Shown piece by piece: positions 1 through 8,647 of a stretch of DNA of 64,000 bases. The DNA is taken from contig NZ_JAAKZF010000011.1 in NCBI RefSeq assembly GCF_011045125.1, positions 62,001 through 126,000 on the forward strand. Direction: 5' to 3'. Within the stretch, counting starts at the first letter, position 1, and every line of letters begins with the position of its first letter. Source of the stretch: Allomesorhizobium camelthorni (GTDB taxonomy: Bacteria > Pseudomonadota > Alphaproteobacteria > Rhizobiales > Rhizobiaceae). The position numbers and the translations under genes are program-made. The notes under the pieces were generated by a model. The model did no database searches. It was given only the letters and a program-made list of their open reading frames with translations, and was not told the origin of the DNA.

Positions 1-10
1 TGTCTGAAGA

Positions 11-1456
11 ATGGCGAAAGAAAAGTGGCCCGTCCACGGTGAGATAACCGGCCCGGTGGTGATGATCGGCTTCGGGTCGATCGGCCGCGGCACGCTTCCC
101 CTCATCGAGCGCCATTTCAAATTCGACAAATCCCGCATGACCGTCATCGATCCGCGCGACGACGACCGCAAGCTGCTCGACGAACGCGGCATCGCCTTCC
201 TGCAGGAGGCGGTTACGAAGAAGAACTACAAGAAGTTGCTGACGCCGCTTCTGACCGCGGGCGGCGGCCAGGGCTTTTGCGTCAACCTTTCGGTCGACAC
301 CTCCTCGCTCGAACTCATGAAGCTCTGCCGCAAGCTCGGCGTGCTTTATGTCGACACTGTCGTCGAACCCTGGCTCGGCTTCTATTTCGATACCAAGGCC
401 GACAACGCCTCGCGCACCAACTATGCGCTGCGCGAAACCGTGCGCGAGGAGATCCGCAAGAATCCCGGCGGCGCCACCGCCGTCTCCTGCTGCGGCGCCA
501 ATCCGGGCATGGTGTCGTGGTTCGTCAAGCAGGCGCTGGTCGATCTCGCCAACGACCTCGGGCTCCAATTCGCCGAGCCGGCGGAAGGCGACCGCGAAGG
601 CTGGGCGCGGCTGATGAAGCAGGCCGGCGTCAAAGGCATCCACATCGCCGAGCGCGATACGCAGCGCACCAGGAACCCCAAGCCGATGAACGTGTTCTGG
701 AACACCTGGTCGGTCGAAGGCTTCATTTCCGAGGGGCTGCAGCCGGCCGAACTCGGCTGGGGCACGCATGAGAAATGGATGCCGAAAAACGCCCGCAAGC
801 AGAAGAAGGGCTCGAAGGCCGCGATCTTCCTCGAACAGCCGGGCGCCAATACGCGGGTACGGACATGGTGCCCGACGCCCGGACCGCAATACGGCTTTCT
901 CGTCACTCACAATGAGTCGATCTCGATCGCCGATTTCTTCACCCTGCGCGACAAGAAGGGGAAGGTCTCCTACCGTCCGACCTGTCACTACGCTTATCAT
1001 CCCTGCAATGACGCCATACTGTCGCTGCACGAGATGTTTGGGTCCGGCGGCAACGCGCAGCCGGTGCATCACGTGCTCGACGAGGACGAACTTGTCGACG
1101 GCGTGGACGAACTCGGCGTGCTGCTCTACGGCCACGCCAAGAACGCCTATTGGTACGGCTCGCAGCTTTCGCTTGCCGAAGCGCGCAAGCTGGCGCCCTA
1201 CCAGAACGCAACCGGCCTGCAGGTCACCTCGGCGGTTCTGGCCGGCATGGTCTGGGCGCTGGAAAATCCGCAGGCAGGCATCGTCGAGGCCGACGAGATG
1301 GACTACCGGCGCTGCCTCGAAGTGCAGTCGCCCTATCTCGGGCCGGTCAGGGGCTATTACACCGACTGGACTCCGCTGGAGGGCCGCCCCGGCCTGTTCG
1401 CGGAAGACCTCGACACGAAGGACCCCTGGCAGTTCCGCAACATGCTGGTCCGATAA
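11..1456 (+). CDS. hss: Homospermidine synthase
   Basis: This 481-residue protein matches bacterial homospermidine synthase, which joins putrescine-derived aminobutyl groups in an NAD-dependent reaction to make sym-homospermidine, the main polyamine of many rhizobia. A Rossmann dinucleotide site GFGSIGRG lies at residues 20-27, and the length is normal for the family. The ATG lies 10 bases from the window edge, so the promoter and any upstream polyamine gene are not visible. A short hairpin (AGGCCG at 1459-1464 with CGGCCT at 1474-1479) follows the stop but has no T-run. The product is cytoplasmic. Family assignment is confident. Confidence 0.93.
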   Translation: MAKEKWPVHGEITGPVVMIGFGSIGRGTLPLIERHFKFDKSRMTVIDPRDDDRKLLDERGIAFLQEAVTKKNYKKLLTPLLTAGGGQGFCVNLSVDTSSLELMKLCRKLGVLYVDTVVEPWLGFYFDTKADNASRTNYALRETVREEIRKNPGGATAVSCCGANPGMVSWFVKQALVDLANDLGLQFAEPAEGDREGWARLMKQAGVKGIHIAERDTQRTRNPKPMNVFWNTWSVEGFISEGLQPAELGWGTHEKWMPKNARKQKKGSKAAIFLEQPGANTRVRTWCPTPGPQYGFLVTHNESISIADFFTLRDKKGKVSYRPTCHYAYHPCNDAILSLHEMFGSGGNAQPVHHVLDEDELVDGVDELGVLLYGHAKNAYWYGSQLSLAEARKLAPYQNATGLQVTSAVLAGMVWALENPQAGIVEADEMDYRRCLEVQSPYLGPVRGYYTDWTPLEGRPGLFAEDLDTKDPWQFRNMLVR

Positions 1457-1703
1457 AGAGGCCGTCATAATCTCGGCCTGCCGTAGCGGCGCGAGCATCG
1501 GGGTTCGCTTCCGTTTACCGGGAGTGCTAATCTTCGCGCCCGAAGCTGCAAGCAGAATATCTGCGGGGGCGGCGGGACCGTGACAAATGCGAAACAGTTT
1601 TCGGGCAAACCCGGCCAGGCGGGACCTGAAAACGGCGAGCGCCTTGATTTTCCGCGTACGCCAAGCGACACAATCACGATTTGAGAAGAGAGGGATGATC
1701 GCC

Positions 1704-2084
1704 ATGGTGCGCAAACTGTTTTCCGCAGCCGCTATCGCCGCTGTGGCGGCGGGCCTCGCCGGCTGCATGACCGGCGGCCCCGGCGGGGGACCATTGGCCG
1801 CCGCCCCGACGGGCGTGGAAGGCGAGTGGCTGAGCACAGACGGCGTCGCCGTGTCGCGCTTCTCGGGCGGGGTGTTCCAGACGACGGCGCTCGACACCGG
1901 CAACAAGCTGGCCGACGGCAGCTACCAGATGGTGGACAACCGGAACGTCGCGATCACCGTCAAATCGCTCATTCGCCAGACGACCTCAAGCGTCAATTGC
2001 GCGCTGGTCGCCTCCAACCAGCTCAACTGCACCAGCTCCACCGGCCAGCAATTCGTGCTGACGAGGCGTCCGGCGGTCGGCTGA
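1704..2084 (+). CDS. omp10: Omp10-like outer membrane lipoprotein
   Basis: This 126-residue lipoprotein begins with a hydrophobic signal and a lipobox ending in Gly-Cys (LAGC). The mature part resembles Brucella Omp10: a GVEGEW start, then VNCALV, LNCTSS and a C-terminal FVLTRR block with two conserved cysteines. It should be anchored in the outer membrane; its biochemical role is unknown. ATG 1704 is preferred because the purine-rich GAGAGGG at 1688-1694 sits about 9 bases upstream. ATG 1695 in the same frame is possible but lies directly on that site. The preceding 247 bases hold no other gene. Confidence 0.82.
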   Translation: MVRKLFSAAAIAAVAAGLAGCMTGGPGGGPLAAAPTGVEGEWLSTDGVAVSRFSGGVFQTTALDTGNKLADGSYQMVDNRNVAITVKSLIRQTTSSVNCALVASNQLNCTSSTGQQFVLTRRPAVG

Positions 2085-2168
2085 TCCGGCCCCGGAGCCA
2101 ATCATGCCAAGGTCTGCTTGCGGCGCTGTTGTGCGCCGCGCTAACCTCCCGCGACTGAGGGAGGCAGC

Positions 2169-3422
2169 ATGAGCGAGCATTTCGACGACCTTGAGACGCG
2201 AGACCCCGCCGAGCGCGAGGCGGCGCTGTTTGCGGCACTTCCCGGATTCCTGCGCAGGGCGACGGCGGCAGCGCCTGGCCTCGCCCGCTGGCTGGCCGAC
2301 ATCGACCCTGAGGCGGTGACGAACCGCGCAGCGCTCGCCGGCCTGCCGGTGCTCAGGAAATCCGGGCTGATGGAATTCCAGCAGGCCGATCCGCCCTTCG
2401 GCGGCTTTGCCGATCCGGCCGCGTTGCGGGGCAACCGCGTGTTCCACTCGCCCGGCCCGCTATGGGAGCCGGAGCTCGGCGAGGATGTCGCGGAAAACAC
2501 CGCCCGCGCCTTCTTCGCCGCCGGCATCCGCGCCGGGGACATCATCCACAATGCCTTCGCCTATCACATGACGCCGGGCGGCTTCATCCTCGACGCCGGC
2601 GCGCGCGCGCTCGGCTGCATCCTGTTTCCGGCCGGCACCGGCAACACCGACATGCAGGTCGACGCAGCGGCGGCGCTGAGGCCCTCGGTCTACTGCGGCA
2701 CGCCGGACTTCCTCAAGGTCATGCTCGACCGCGCCGCCGAGACCGGCAAGGACCTGTCCTCCTTCCGGCTGGCGCTGGTGTCGGGCGGAGCGCTGTTTCC
2801 CTCGCTGCGCGCCGAGTACAAGACGCGCGGCATCGACGTGCTGCAATGCTACGCCACCGCCGAATTCGGCGTCATCGCCTATGAGAGCGCTGCCGCCGAC
2901 GGCTCGCCCAATCCGGGCATGATCCTCAACGAGAAGCTGATCGTCGAGATCGTTCGCCCTGGCACCGGCGACCCCGTCGCGGAAAGCGAGGTCGGCGAGA
3001 TCGTCGTCACCGGCTTCAACGCCGGCTATCCGCTGGTGCGGCTCGGCACCGGCGACATGTCGGCGATCCTTCCCGGCCTGTCGCCCTGCGGCCGCACCAA
3101 CGCCCGCATCAAGGGCTGGATGGGCCGCGCCGACCAGCGCACCAAGGTCAAGGGCATGTTCGTCGATCCGGCCCAGATCGCCGCGGTGGTCAGGCGGCAT
3201 CCCGAAATTGCCAAGGCACGGCTGGTGGTCGCCCGCGACGGCGACCGCGACGCGATGGTGCTGCATGTCGAGGCGGCAAGCGGCGCTGCGCCCGATCTTG
3301 CCGGCGTCGAGGCTTCGCTGCGCGAAATCACCAAGCTCGGCGGCGCGGTTCGCCTGGCAGCGCCCGGCTCGCTCGCCAATGACGGCAAGGTCATTTCCGA
3401 CGAGCGCGACTACAGCGCCTGA
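2169..3422 (+). CDS. Phenylacetate-CoA ligase-like adenylate-forming enzyme
   Basis: This 417-residue protein belongs to the PaaK-like branch of adenylate-forming CoA ligases. It has the central Y-A-T-A-E-F-G motif near residues 237-243, the position of the usual YxxTE adenine-binding motif, and a C-terminal GRADQRTKVKGMFVDP stretch typical of the PaaK hinge and lid. These enzymes activate an aromatic or other carboxylate with ATP and load it on CoA. No phenylacetate pathway genes are adjacent, so the substrate is unknown. GAGGGAGG lies just upstream of the ATG. It stands alone between omp10 and the nucleotidase gene. Confidence 0.75.
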   Translation: MSEHFDDLETRDPAEREAALFAALPGFLRRATAAAPGLARWLADIDPEAVTNRAALAGLPVLRKSGLMEFQQADPPFGGFADPAALRGNRVFHSPGPLWEPELGEDVAENTARAFFAAGIRAGDIIHNAFAYHMTPGGFILDAGARALGCILFPAGTGNTDMQVDAAAALRPSVYCGTPDFLKVMLDRAAETGKDLSSFRLALVSGGALFPSLRAEYKTRGIDVLQCYATAEFGVIAYESAAADGSPNPGMILNEKLIVEIVRPGTGDPVAESEVGEIVVTGFNAGYPLVRLGTGDMSAILPGLSPCGRTNARIKGWMGRADQRTKVKGMFVDPAQIAAVVRRHPEIAKARLVVARDGDRDAMVLHVEAASGAAPDLAGVEASLREITKLGGAVRLAAPGSLANDGKVISDERDYSA

Positions 3423-3566
3423 TTGCACCGGATGGTCCCGCCAGAGCCCGGGATTCCTCTTGCATCCGGCAAACCGCAATGTGAACATGGATCGGGGACC
3501 GTCTCGCATGAGCGGTCATGGGAGTCGCGCAAAGCGCTCCGACAGGGGATCACTCGGGAGACTGAA

Positions 3567-5624
3567 ATGAAGAAGTTCGCCGCCATCGCAGCCCTATCGG
3601 CATCGGCAGTCGCCATGTCGGCGGGCGCTTCCTTTGCCGACTACACGCTGAACATCCTGCATATCAACGACTGGCACAGCCGCATCGAATCCAACAACAA
3701 ATTCGAATCGACCTGCTCGGCCGAAGAGGAAGGCAAGGGCGAGTGCATCGGCGGCGCGGCCCGCCTGGTCACCGCAATCACGGACCGGCGCAAGGCGCTC
3801 GAAGGCCAGAATGTGCTGCTGCTCAATGGCGGTGACAATTTTCAGGGCTCGCTGTTCTACACCACCTTCAAGGGCGCGGTCGAAGCCGAATTCCTGAACC
3901 TGATGAAGTTCGACGCCATGACCGTCGGCAACCATGAGTTCGACGACGGCGAAGATGCGCTGGCGCCGTTCCTCGACGTGATCAAGTTTCCGGTGCTCTC
4001 CGCCAACGTAAACGCCAATGCGCAGTCGAAGGTCGGCGACCGCATCAAGCCGTCGATCACGCTCGACGTCGGCGGCCAGAAGATCGGCATCGTCGGCGCG
4101 GTCACCAACGACACGCCGGAAGTCGCTTCGCCCGGCCCGAACATCACGATCGAGGACGACATCAAGACGATCACCGCCGAGGTCGAGAAGCTGAAGGCCG
4201 CCGGCGTCAACAAGATCATCGCGCTGACCCATGTCGGCTACCCGCGCGACAAGGAGATGATCGCGAAAATCCCCGGCGTCGACGTGGTGGTGGGCGGGCA
4301 TTCGCACTCGCTTCTGTCCAATACCGACGACAAGGCCGAAGGCCCCTACCCGACCATGGTCGACAATCCCGAGGGGTATAAGGTTCCGGTGACGCAGGCC
4401 GCGTCCTATTCCAAATATCTCGGCGAGTTCACCGTCACCTTCGACGACAATGGCGTCGTCAAGGAGGCCAAGGGCGATCCGCTCTATCTCGACAAGTCGA
4501 TCAAGCCGGACGAGGCGGTGCTGGCTCGCATCAAGGAACTCGGCGCGCCGATCGAGGAGTTGAAGAACAAGGAGGTCGCCGAGACGACGGCGACGATCGA
4601 CGGCAGCCGCGAAACCTGCCGCGCCAAGGAATGCGAGATGGGCAATCTGATTGCCGACGCGATGATCGACCGTACCAAGGACCAGGGCGTGACGATCGCC
4701 ATCCAGAACGGCGGCGGCATCCGCGCCTCCATCGACGCCGGCAAGGTGACGATGGGCGAAGTGCTGACCGTGCTGCCGTTCCAGAACACGCTGGCGACCT
4801 TCCAGTTGACCGGCAAGGACCTCAAGGCCTCGATCGAGGCCGGCCTTTCCGAGATCGAGGAAGGCAAGGGCAAGTTCCCGCAGGTGGCCGGCCTGAAATA
4901 TTCCTTCGACAAGTCGGTCGCGCCCAATGAGGGGCGGCTGAAGTCGCTCGAAGTGATGGAAGGCGGCGCATGGGCCCCGATCGACGAGGCCAAGACCTAC
5001 ACGATCGCCACCAACAATTTCGTGCGCGGCGGCGGCGACGGCTACAAGCTGTTCGCCGAGAACGCGCAGAACGCTTATGATTACGGCCCGAGCCTTGAAC
5101 AGGTGGTCGCCGACTATCTCGCGGCGAACCAACCCTATGCGCCGAAACTTGAAGGGCGCATCACCGAGGTAGGTGCGGCGGTCGCAGCAGCACCGGCAGC
5201 TGAGCCAGCGCCGGCGGCAGAGCCGGCTCCCGCAGTCGCCGCCGCTGAACCAGCGCCCGCGCCTGAAGCGGCGATCAAGATGCCCGATTTGCCGGCCGCA
5301 TCCGGCGAGATCGCCACGGCAGCGCCGACGGTCGAAGCCGCGCCTGAAACCGCGGCGGCCGCGCCGGTTGTCGAACCTGCCCCGGCGGCGGAGCCGGCAA
5401 AGCCGGCCGAACCGGAAATGGCGGCAGCACCCGCAGCAGCCGAGCCCGCGGCGACGGCCATGCCCGACAGACATGTGGTCGTCCCAGGCGATAATTTCTG
5501 GGATATCGCCGAAAAGATCTATGGCGACGGGTTCAAGTGGAAGGCGCTGTCCGAGGCCAACCCGCAATATGCGCCCAAGAAGCTGCCGGTCGGGGCGACG
5601 CTGAAGGTTCCGCCGGCAAGCTGA
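3567..5624 (+). CDS. Secreted 5'-nucleotidase/UshA-family phosphatase with C-terminal LysM
   Basis: This 685-residue protein has a Sec signal peptide ending near ASFA, then a calcineurin-like metallophosphatase domain with HINDWHSR, GGDNFQGS, GNHEFD, LTHVGY and GGHSHS metal-ligand blocks. The 5'-nucleotidase C-terminal domain follows (NGGGIRAS and NNFVRGGGDGYKLF). After about residue 530 comes an Ala/Pro/Glu-rich linker, and the last 50 residues are a LysM domain (VVVPGDNFWDIAEKIYG onward). The enzyme likely scavenges nucleotides in the periplasm while bound to peptidoglycan. ATG 3567 is chosen because CGGGAG lies 6 bases upstream and the signal starts there. An intrinsic terminator follows. 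Confidence 0.88.
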   Translation: MKKFAAIAALSASAVAMSAGASFADYTLNILHINDWHSRIESNNKFESTCSAEEEGKGECIGGAARLVTAITDRRKALEGQNVLLLNGGDNFQGSLFYTTFKGAVEAEFLNLMKFDAMTVGNHEFDDGEDALAPFLDVIKFPVLSANVNANAQSKVGDRIKPSITLDVGGQKIGIVGAVTNDTPEVASPGPNITIEDDIKTITAEVEKLKAAGVNKIIALTHVGYPRDKEMIAKIPGVDVVVGGHSHSLLSNTDDKAEGPYPTMVDNPEGYKVPVTQAASYSKYLGEFTVTFDDNGVVKEAKGDPLYLDKSIKPDEAVLARIKELGAPIEELKNKEVAETTATIDGSRETCRAKECEMGNLIADAMIDRTKDQGVTIAIQNGGGIRASIDAGKVTMGEVLTVLPFQNTLATFQLTGKDLKASIEAGLSEIEEGKGKFPQVAGLKYSFDKSVAPNEGRLKSLEVMEGGAWAPIDEAKTYTIATNNFVRGGGDGYKLFAENAQNAYDYGPSLEQVVADYLAANQPYAPKLEGRITEVGAAVAAAPAAEPAPAAEPAPAVAAAEPAPAPEAAIKMPDLPAASGEIATAAPTVEAAPETAAAAPVVEPAPAAEPAKPAEPEMAAAPAAAEPAATAMPDRHVVVPGDNFWDIAEKIYGDGFKWKALSEANPQYAPKKLPVGATLKVPPAS

Positions 5625-5648
5625 GCGTCCCGGCCGCGATGAAAGAGA

Positions 5649-5679
5649 GCCCGTCCGGAACATCCGGGCGGGCTTTTTT
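5649..5679 (+). terminator. Intrinsic terminator after the nucleotidase gene
   Basis: GCCCGTCCGGA at 5649-5659 pairs with TCCGGGCGGGC at 5663-5673 (11 pairs, one G-U) around a 3-base loop and is followed by six T. It lies 25 bases after the stop codon of the nucleotidase-LysM gene and ends that transcript before hemH. Confidence 0.9.
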
Positions 5680-5760
5680 CATGGCGAGGTGCGGCCAGAC
5701 GCAGCATTGTATTCCACGGTCATGCGGCTAGGTTCCCGGCCGTTACCGGAGAAGCGCTGA

Positions 5761-6825
5761 ATGGATGCCGCGAAAACCAGCAAGACATCGAAAGCCGAGA
5801 CGGGCGGCCAATCGCCGTCCGGGCATCCGGCGCTGAAATCGCAAAAGATCGGCGTCATGCTGGTCAATCTCGGCACGCCTGACGGCACCGACTTCGGCTC
5901 GATGTGGCGCTATCTCAGGGAGTTTCTTTCCGACCCCCGCGTGATCGAACTACCGCGCATCGCCTGGTATCCGATCCTCTACGGCATCGTGCTGAACACC
6001 AGGCCGAAGAAATCCGGAGCGAACTACCGCAAGATCTGGAACAGGGAGCGCGACGAATCCCCGCTGCGCACCTATACCCGGTCGCAGAGCGAGAAGCTCG
6101 CCGAGGCGCTGCGCGGCGAGCCGCAAATCGTTGTCGACTGGGCGATGCGCTATGGCAGCCCGTCGACGAAAAGCGTGGCGGAGCGCCTGGTGGCGCAGGG
6201 CTGCGGCCGCCTGCTGGTCCTGCCGCTCTATCCGCAATACTCGGCAACGACGACAGCGACCGCGAACGACAAGCTGTTCGCCGCGCTGGCGAAAATGCGC
6301 CGGCAGCCGGCTGTCCGCAGCGTGCCGGCCTATTACGACGATCCGGTCTATATCGACGCCGTCGCCCGCTCGATCGAGACGCACCTCGCCTCTCTCGATT
6401 TCGCGCCGGAGGTGGTCATCGCCTCTTACCACGGCATCCCAAAAGCCTATTCCGACAAGGGTGATCCCTATTACTGGCACTGCCTGGAGACGACACGGTT
6501 GGTGCGCGAGCGGCTGGGCTGGGGAGAGGAAAAGCTGATCACCACCTTCCAGTCGCGTTTCGGCGCGCAGGAATGGCTGCAGCCCTATACCGACAAGACG
6601 GTGGAAAGGCTCGCTCGGGAAGGTGTTAAGTCGATTGCAATCGTCAATCCCGGTTTCTCGTCGGATTGCATCGAGACGCTGGAGGAGATCGCAGTCGAGG
6701 CCCGCGAGATCTTCCTGCATGCGGGCGGGGCCAACTTCGCCCACATACCCTGCCTCAACGACAGCCCCGGCGGCATGGCGGTGATCGAGGCCCTGGTGCG
6801 CCGCGAATTGTCAGGCTGGGTATAA
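5761..6825 (+). CDS. hemH: Ferrochelatase
   Basis: This 354-residue protein is ferrochelatase, which inserts Fe2+ into protoporphyrin IX in the last step of haem synthesis. Visible family blocks are VMLVNLGTPD (32-41), LPLYPQYSATT (154-164), the metal-binding His in SYHGIPKAY (H224) and NPGFSSDCIETLEEI, which carries the conserved glutamates. The first 28 residues are a polar extension before the conserved start, so initiation slightly downstream cannot be excluded. It is monocistronic, with a terminator upstream and a long inverted repeat downstream. Confidence 0.95.
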   Translation: MDAAKTSKTSKAETGGQSPSGHPALKSQKIGVMLVNLGTPDGTDFGSMWRYLREFLSDPRVIELPRIAWYPILYGIVLNTRPKKSGANYRKIWNRERDESPLRTYTRSQSEKLAEALRGEPQIVVDWAMRYGSPSTKSVAERLVAQGCGRLLVLPLYPQYSATTTATANDKLFAALAKMRRQPAVRSVPAYYDDPVYIDAVARSIETHLASLDFAPEVVIASYHGIPKAYSDKGDPYYWHCLETTRLVRERLGWGEEKLITTFQSRFGAQEWLQPYTDKTVERLAREGVKSIAIVNPGFSSDCIETLEEIAVEAREIFLHAGGANFAHIPCLNDSPGGMAVIEALVRRELSGWV

Positions 6826-6844
6826 AAAGATCTGCGCTGTGCCG

Positions 6845-7014
6845 CATGGATTCCCGACACTCTCCGCTCGTTCCTCGCTCATGAGGTCGGGAATGACGGA
6901 TCTGATGGAGGCTCCTGCCAATCTCCGGCGTTGACGATTTTCAGCATGCCTCTATGCGTTCGTCATTCCCGACCTCGTGAGCGAGGAACGAGCGGAGAGT
7001 GTTGGGAATCCATG
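6845..7014. repeat. Long inverted repeat with 54-bp arms
   Basis: This non-coding gap of 321 bases between hemH and the SPFH gene holds two inverted arms, 6845-6898 and 6961-7014. They are identical over 54 bp except for two positions and flank a 62-bp spacer. Each arm is also a hairpin of its own, with ATTCCCGAC at one end and GTCGGGAAT near the other. The nested symmetry suggests a repetitive extragenic palindrome or a MITE-like unit in two opposed copies. No transposase or clear target duplication is seen. The transcript could fold into a very large hairpin after hemH. Confidence 0.85.
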
Positions 7015-7146
7015 CCTCGACGGTCACTACATGCTCTACGACGACAGACATTCCGCTCGTGATTGTGTCGACGCCGAAACCCAATTAGAAGTTTCAGCAG
7101 AAACCGGCGGCCGACTATGCCGGCCGCATTTCCAGGGGGAACTTTC

Positions 7147-8097
7147 ATGCCGTTCACCGGCCTCGACATCATCATTCCGATCCTTGTCATTCTCGTCCTG
7201 CTGGTACTGTTCACCAGCATCAAGACTGTCGGCCAGGGCTACAACTATACGGTCGAGCGCTTCGGCCGCTACACCAAGACGCTGACGCCGGGCTTGAACC
7301 TGATCATCCCCTTCATCGACCGCATCGGCGCCAAGATGAACATGATGGAGCAGGTGCTGGACGTGCCAACGCAGGAGGTCATCACCCGCGACAACGCCAT
7401 CGTCGCGGTCGACGGCGTGGCCTTCTTCCAGGTGCTCAACGCGCCGCAGGCGGCCTATCAGATAACCAACCTTCAGAACGCGATCCTCAATCTCACCATG
7501 ACCAATATCCGCTCGGTCATGGGTTCGATGGATCTGGACGAGTTGCTGTCCAACCGCGACACCATCAACGACCGCCTGCTGCGCATCGTCGACGAGGCGG
7601 CGAGCCCGTGGGGCATCAAGATGACCCGCGTCGAGATCAAGGACATCAACCCGCCGGCCAATCTGGTCGACTCCATGGCCCGCCAGATGATGGCCGAGCG
7701 CACCAAGCGCGCGCAGATCCTCGAGGCCGAGGGCCTGAAGCAAGCGCAGGTGCTGGAGGCCGAGGGCCGCAAGGAAGCAGCCTTCCGCGACGCGGAGGCG
7801 CGCGAGCGCGCGGCCGAAGCCGAGGCGCGCGCCACGCAGGTCGTATCCGAGGCGATCGCCAAGGGCGACGTGCAGGCCCTCAACTATTTCGTCGCGCTCA
7901 AATACACCGAGGCGATGGCCAAGATCGGTTCGGCCAACAACAGCAAGGTCGTGCTGCTGCCGATTGAGGCCGCTTCGCTGATCGGCTCGCTGGGCGGCAT
8001 CGGCGCCATCGCGCAGGAGGTCTTCCGCAACGAAGGCACCGCCGGGGCGCAGCGCCAGGCGGCGCGGCCGCCGGTGGTGCGGCCCGACCAGGGTTGA
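7147..8097 (+). CDS. SPFH/stomatin-like membrane protease-associated protein (QmcA type)
   Basis: This 316-residue protein has one N-terminal membrane segment (about residues 7-25) followed by an SPFH/Band 7 domain ([22 protein letters not shown] and GLNLIIPF onward) and a long charged coiled coil near residues 180-255 with many Ala-Glu-Ala repeats. Such proteins form membrane-domain scaffolds and are often paired with NfeD. The ATG at 7147 has AGGGGGA six bases upstream; earlier in-frame starts would add a non-conserved arginine-rich head. The NfeD gene begins 11 bases after its stop, as expected for an operon. Confidence 0.88.
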   Translation: MPFTGLDIIIPILVILVLLVLFTSIKTVGQGYNYTVERFGRYTKTLTPGLNLIIPFIDRIGAKMNMMEQVLDVPTQEVITRDNAIVAVDGVAFFQVLNAPQAAYQITNLQNAILNLTMTNIRSVMGSMDLDELLSNRDTINDRLLRIVDEAASPWGIKMTRVEIKDINPPANLVDSMARQMMAERTKRAQILEAEGLKQAQVLEAEGRKEAAFRDAEARERAAEAEARATQVVSEAIAKGDVQALNYFVALKYTEAMAKIGSANNSKVVLLPIEAASLIGSLGGIGAIAQEVFRNEGTAGAQRQAARPPVVRPDQG

Positions 8098-8108
8098 GGA
8101 TAGCGGCA

Positions 8109-8567
8109 ATGCTCGAAAGCATCTTTGTCGAACTCGGGCCGTGGAACTGGATGGTTCTCGGCTTCGCGCTGCTCGCGCTGGAACTCGTCGTTCCCGGCTT
8201 CTACCTGCTGTGGATCGCGCTGGCCGCCCTGGTCATCGGGGCGGTGTCGCTGCTGATCTGGGATGCCGGCTTCTGGATCTGGCAGGTGCAGGTGGTCGCG
8301 TTCCTGGCGCTGGCACTGGTCGCGGCCTATCTCGGCCACAGGCTGATGGGCGGCAGAAACGCCGAAACCGACCAGCCGCTGCTCAACCTTCGCGGCGAAC
8401 AAATGATCGGGCGCACCGCAACTCTGACCGAGCCGATCCGCGAGGGGCGCGGACGCATCCAGCTCGGCGACACATTGTGGAGGGTGTCAGGCCCCGATTT
8501 GCCGTCCGGCACGCGTGTCCGGGTCAAGGCCGCATCGGACTCGGAGCTGATCGTCGAGGCGGTCTGA
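8109..8567 (+). CDS. NfeD-family membrane protein
   Basis: This 152-residue protein has two or three N-terminal hydrophobic segments (residues about 10-75), then a short soluble domain rich in beta strands (LRGEQMIGRTATLTEPI to VRVKAASDSELIVEAV) that resembles the OB-fold of short NfeD proteins. NfeD partners the SPFH protein encoded just upstream, and the pair is thought to organise membrane microdomains. GAGGA at 8097-8101 overlaps the upstream stop and precedes the ATG by 7 bases, which suggests coupled translation. Confidence 0.86.
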   Translation: MLESIFVELGPWNWMVLGFALLALELVVPGFYLLWIALAALVIGAVSLLIWDAGFWIWQVQVVAFLALALVAAYLGHRLMGGRNAETDQPLLNLRGEQMIGRTATLTEPIREGRGRIQLGDTLWRVSGPDLPSGTRVRVKAASDSELIVEAV

Positions 8568-8583
8568 GCCGAGTTATTTGGCG

Positions 8584-8646
8584 GTATGATCTTGTCCGAA
8601 AAGTCTGCAACTTTTCGCTGCGCGGACCTTCGGTTCGGGATCATAC
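8584..8646. terminator. Palindromic element between convergent genes
   Basis: GTATGATC at 8584-8591 pairs with GATCATAC at 8639-8646, and an inner AAAAGT/ACTTTT pair can extend the fold. It occupies almost all of the space between the converging nfeD-like and kpsF genes. It may act as a bidirectional terminator, or be another copy of a dispersed palindromic repeat. There is no proper T-run on either side. Confidence 0.5.
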
Positions 8647-8647
8647 T

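Noticed and set aside
5161-5463. Ala/Pro/Glu-rich repeats as a separate small gene
   Set aside because: They are in frame with the nucleotidase and form the linker to LysM.
3594-5663. Open frame of 689 codons opposite the nucleotidase gene
   Set aside because: No domain is recognisable, and the composition mirrors the Ala/Pro linker and high GC of the real gene.
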